The position numbers and the translations under genes are program-made. Below the pieces are notes generated by a model, which did not search any database, was not told where the DNA came from, and saw only the letters and a list, made by a program, of their open reading frames with translations. From Myxococcales bacterium (lineage in GTDB: Bacteria > Myxococcota > Myxococcia > Myxococcales > Myxococcaceae), in the NCBI GenBank assembly GCA_003153055.1, contig PMBV01000289.1, positions 1,122 through 16,746 on the forward strand: 15,625 nt of DNA, in the 5' to 3' direction. The number at the start of each line of letters is the position of its first letter. Position 1 is the stretch's first letter. Below, in pieces: positions 13,786 to 15,625 of the stretch.

Positions 13786-15111
13786 TCAGCCGTCTTCGCC
13801 GGGCTCTTTGGGGGCCTTGAGGGCTCGGAGCGCCTCGAGGCGGGCCTTCAGCTGGGCCTCCTCACCGTTCTCTGACGGCTCGAAGAACCTCTCACCGCGG
13901 AGCCCCTCGGGGAGGTAGTTCTCGACGACGTGGTGGCCTTCGAAGTCGTGCGGGTATTGGTAGCCCGCGCCGAAGCCGAGAGACTTCATGAGCGAGGTTG
14001 GAGCGTTTCGAAGATGCATGGGCACCGGCAGCGGCCCGTGCGCGAGCACCGCCTCTCGAGCCTTGCGCCAGGTGGCGTAAGCGGTGTTCGACTTGGGGGC
14101 CATGGCCAGGTACGTGACGGCTTGAGTGAGCGACAACACGCCCTCGGGGAAGCCGACCAACTCGACCGCCTGGAGCGCGGCGGTGGCCACCAGGAGCGCC
14201 CGGGGATCAGCGTTGCCCACGTCTTCGCTGGCGAAGATGACCATGCGGCGCACGATGAATCGCGGGTCCTCGCCCGCCTCGACGAGCCTCGCCAGCCAGT
14301 ACACCGCCGCGTCTGGGTCGGAGCCTCGCATCGACTTGATGAAGGCCGAGATGACGCTGTAGTGCTCCTCGCCGCCCTTGTCGTAGAGGAGCGTCTTCTG
14401 CTGGAGCGCCTCCTCGGCTGCTTTCTTGTCTACGTGGGAGCCGCCGTGCTGGGCCGCCACCTCGAGGGCGGTGAGGGCCCGGCGAGCGTCTCCTCCGGCC
14501 GCGTTGGCGATGAAAGCCAGGGCGTCGTCGTCGACGGCCACGGTGCCGGCGAGGCCCCGAGGGTCGGTGACGGCTGCGCGCAGCACCGCGCGGAGCTCCT
14601 CTTCCTCGAGGCCGCGGAGGGTCACTACCCGCATCCTCGAGAGGAGCGCGGCGTTGACCTCGAAGCTGGGGTTCTCGGTGGTGGCGCCGAGGAGCGTGAT
14701 GGTGCCCTTCTCGACGTGGGGCAGCAGCGCGTCTTGCTGGCCCTTGTTGAATCGGTGGATCTCGTCGACGAAGAGGATGGAGCGCTTGCGGTGCAGCTTC
14801 CAGCGCTCGGCCGCCGCCGCCACTGCCTCCCGCAGGTCCTTGACTCCGGCGAGCACCGCCGAGACCGCCTCGAAGTGGGCCCCGGTGGCGCGGGCGACGA
14901 TGCGGGCCAGCGTCGTCTTGCCAGTGCCTGGAGGGCCCCACAGCACCAGCGAGGGCACCTGGTCGGCCTCGATGGCGCGGCGGAGGAGCCGCCCGGGCCC
15001 GGTGAGGTGCTCCTGGCCGATGAGCTCGTCGATGGTCCTCGGGCGCATCCGCTCCGCGAGGGGAGCCCGGGCCATGGCGTCGTCGGCAGCGGCCTTGTCG
15101 AAGAGGTCCAT
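13786..15111 (-). CDS. rarA: Replication-associated recombination protein A (RarA/MgsA AAA+ ATPase)
   Basis: A 441-residue clamp-loader-like AAA+ ATPase that acts at stalled replication forks and binds single-stranded DNA ends and SSB in studied members. It shows LAERMRPRTIDELIGQEHL at the N-terminus, Walker A GPPGTGKT (59-66), Walker B FVDEIHRFNKGQQDALL with D116-E117, sensor 1 GATTENPSF (142-150) and the arginine finger region SRMR. The C-terminal half holds the family's tetramerisation domain, with YDKGGEEHY, SAFIKSMRGSDPDAA and FASEDVGNADP. Length is normal for the family (E. coli RarA is 447). ATG 15111 gives the expected MDLFD start, but no clear ribosome binding site is visible. The 118-base gap between its stop and the DUF2089-like gene suggests a separate transcription unit. 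Confidence 0.95.
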   Translation of the reverse strand: MDLFDKAAADDAMARAPLAERMRPRTIDELIGQEHLTGPGRLLRRAIEADQVPSLVLWGPPGTGKTTLARIVARATGAHFEAVSAVLAGVKDLREAVAAAAERWKLHRKRSILFVDEIHRFNKGQQDALLPHVEKGTITLLGATTENPSFEVNAALLSRMRVVTLRGLEEEELRAVLRAAVTDPRGLAGTVAVDDDALAFIANAAGGDARRALTALEVAAQHGGSHVDKKAAEEALQQKTLLYDKGGEEHYSVISAFIKSMRGSDPDAAVYWLARLVEAGEDPRFIVRRMVIFASEDVGNADPRALLVATAALQAVELVGFPEGVLSLTQAVTYLAMAPKSNTAYATWRKAREAVLAHGPLPVPMHLRNAPTSLMKSLGFGAGYQYPHDFEGHHVVENYLPEGLRGERFFEPSENGEEAQLKARLEALRALKAPKEPGEDG

Positions 15112-15177
15112 CGGGACGGGGGTATAGCCTACCGAGCCCTGCAGGAGGCTCCATGGTGCCGGCTCCGTCTCTGTGAC

Positions 15178-15194
15178 TGTAATTAGAAATTACA
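15178..15194. promoter_or_regulatory. Perfect 17-bp palindrome between rarA and the repeat-protein gene; probable operator
   Basis: TGTAATT-AGA-AATTACA is exact over 7-bp arms, in an A+T-rich patch within the 173-bp divergent gap (15112-15284). On the plus strand it fills the space between a -35-like GTGACT (15173-15178) and -10-like CATAAG/TAAGAG (15193-15200), so it may control the gene at 15285. The promoter hexamers are poor. The operator call rests on symmetry and position; the regulator is unknown. Confidence 0.5.
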
Positions 15195-15284
15195 TAAGAG
15201 CCCCGCGCTGACCGAGATCGCTCGACGACAACCGGATCGAAGGCGCAGGCCGTTCCCCAATCACGTTTCGAACGAGAGCCATCC

Positions 15285-15625
15285 ATGGAAATCCTCGGAA
15301 GAGTTTCCCAGAAGCCCGACGCACTCATCCAGACGGACGTGGCATCGGAGACGCCGACGACTCAAGACGGTCCGCCGATCCCAGATGTTGCCCAGCAGTT
15401 CCGGCAGCAGTATCAAGACGACACGTTCGGCTCGGCCCTGCCTCGGAGGCCGGTGCTCCTTCCGAAGGAGGGCGCTCCTGGGAGCGAGAGGCCCGCTGTG
15501 GCTCGAAAGACCGAACGATCCTCGTCCGAGTCGACCGTCCAGACCAAGGAGGTACCGCCAGCGCCGATGACCCAGCTCGGCCCGGGGACTCCAGATGTCG
15601 CCCAGCAGTTCCGGCAGCAGTATCA
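15285..15625 (+). CDS. Unrecognised protein with repeated module (5' part only)
   Basis: An open frame of 113 full codons running off the right edge. I do not recognise the family. There is no signal peptide or membrane segment. The visible part is rich in Pro, Gln, Ser, Thr and charged residues and looks largely disordered. A 21-residue module appears twice, at residues 24-44 and 94-113+: P-x-T-Q-x-G-P, two variable residues, then PDVAQQFRQQYQ, probably a short amphipathic helix. ATG 15285 is the first possible ATG after an in-frame stop at 15195; GAGAG lies a few bases upstream. Codons such as GGA, AGA, GTT and CGA are commoner than in the neighbouring genes. The repeat could be a binding or docking motif in a longer, possibly recently expanded protein; no function can be given. 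Confidence 0.65.
   Translation, partial: MEILGRVSQKPDALIQTDVASETPTTQDGPPIPDVAQQFRQQYQDDTFGSALPRRPVLLPKEGAPGSERPAVARKTERSSSESTVQTKEVPPAPMTQLGPGTPDVAQQFRQQY
15354..15415 (+). repeat. Repeat module, copy 1
   Basis: It encodes residues 24-44 of the partial protein. The last 35 bases (15381-15415) match copy 2 at 34 of 35 positions, while the first part is conserved mainly at the protein level. The distance to copy 2 is exactly 210 bases (70 codons), so the frame is kept. Confidence 0.85.
15564..15625 (+). repeat. Repeat module, copy 2 (reaches the window edge)
   Basis: It is the second occurrence of the same coding module, cut by the window end in the codon after the conserved Tyr. The 50 or so codons between the copies show no similarity to the module, so copies are separated by a Ser/Pro/Arg-rich linker. 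Confidence 0.85.

Noticed and set aside
15153..15176. Seven-codon mini-ORF (MVPAPSL) after AGGAGG
   Set aside because: The ribosome binding site is good, but the mini-ORF lies upstream of the likely promoter of the next gene and has no evident stem-loop or attenuation context.
13930..15186. 418-codon plus-strand frame antisense to rarA
   Set aside because: The rarA frame has all AAA+ motifs; the antisense product is a Val/Gly/Glu-rich shadow.
15381..15625. Possible CRISPR or satellite array at the right edge
   Set aside because: The two repeat copies are in frame inside an open reading frame, 210 bp apart, with coding-type divergence, so a protein repeat explains them better.

Overview
The window is high-GC DNA (about two-thirds G+C by eye) with dense genes, short gaps and strong G/C preference at third codon positions. 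The gene mix is typical of Myxococcota: an FHA protein, a PilZ protein, a diguanylate cyclase, a receiver-PAS-histidine kinase paired with an NtrC-type sigma-54 activator, fadI/fadJ, and a DUF2089/DUF4097-type pair. This placement is an inference from gene content and composition; no rRNA or taxonomic marker beyond two tRNAs is visible.

Layout. 1-204 (minus): end of a tRNA-Asp gene and a complete tRNA-Val gene, with a good -35/-10 promoter upstream. 260-1476 (plus): an FHA protein overlapping a metallo-beta-lactamase-fold hydrolase. 1623-1976 (plus): a PilZ protein. 2072-5568 (plus): fadI and fadJ, overlapping by one base. 5559-5666: an imperfect direct repeat duplicates the fadJ stop/methyltransferase start junction. 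5646-6311 (plus): a SAM methyltransferase, converging on 7968-6314 (minus), a GT2 glycosyltransferase coupled through ATGA to a YdjC/ChbG-type deacetylase. 8073-9005 (plus): a diguanylate cyclase whose receiver domain lacks the phosphorylatable Asp. 9178-12191 (plus): a REC-PAS-HK kinase coupled through ATGA to an NtrC-type activator, preceded by a sigma-54-like promoter inside an inverted repeat. 12254-12288: a long hairpin between converging genes. 13667-12326 (minus): a DUF2089-like zinc-ribbon/HTH protein and a DUF4097-like beta-repeat protein. 15111-13786 (minus): rarA. 15178-15194: a perfect 17-bp palindrome. 15285 to the edge (plus): the 5' part of an unrecognised gene with a repeated 21-residue module.

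How the genes fit together. fadI and fadJ encode the two subunits of a beta-oxidation multienzyme complex. The GGDEF protein makes c-di-GMP and the PilZ protein is the kind of domain that binds it, but they lie in separate units and a direct link is only suggested. The kinase/activator pair looks like a self-contained sigma-54 control circuit that may control its own transcription. The GT2/deacetylase pair suggests sugar transfer followed by removal of an acyl group on a surface glycan or glycolipid. No CRISPR array, insertion sequence, integrase or phage gene is visible. The least explained parts are the partial repeat protein at the right edge with its palindromic control region, and the DUF2089/DUF4097 pair with a palindrome over an apparently near-leaderless promoter. 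No non-coding gap exceeds about 175 bases.
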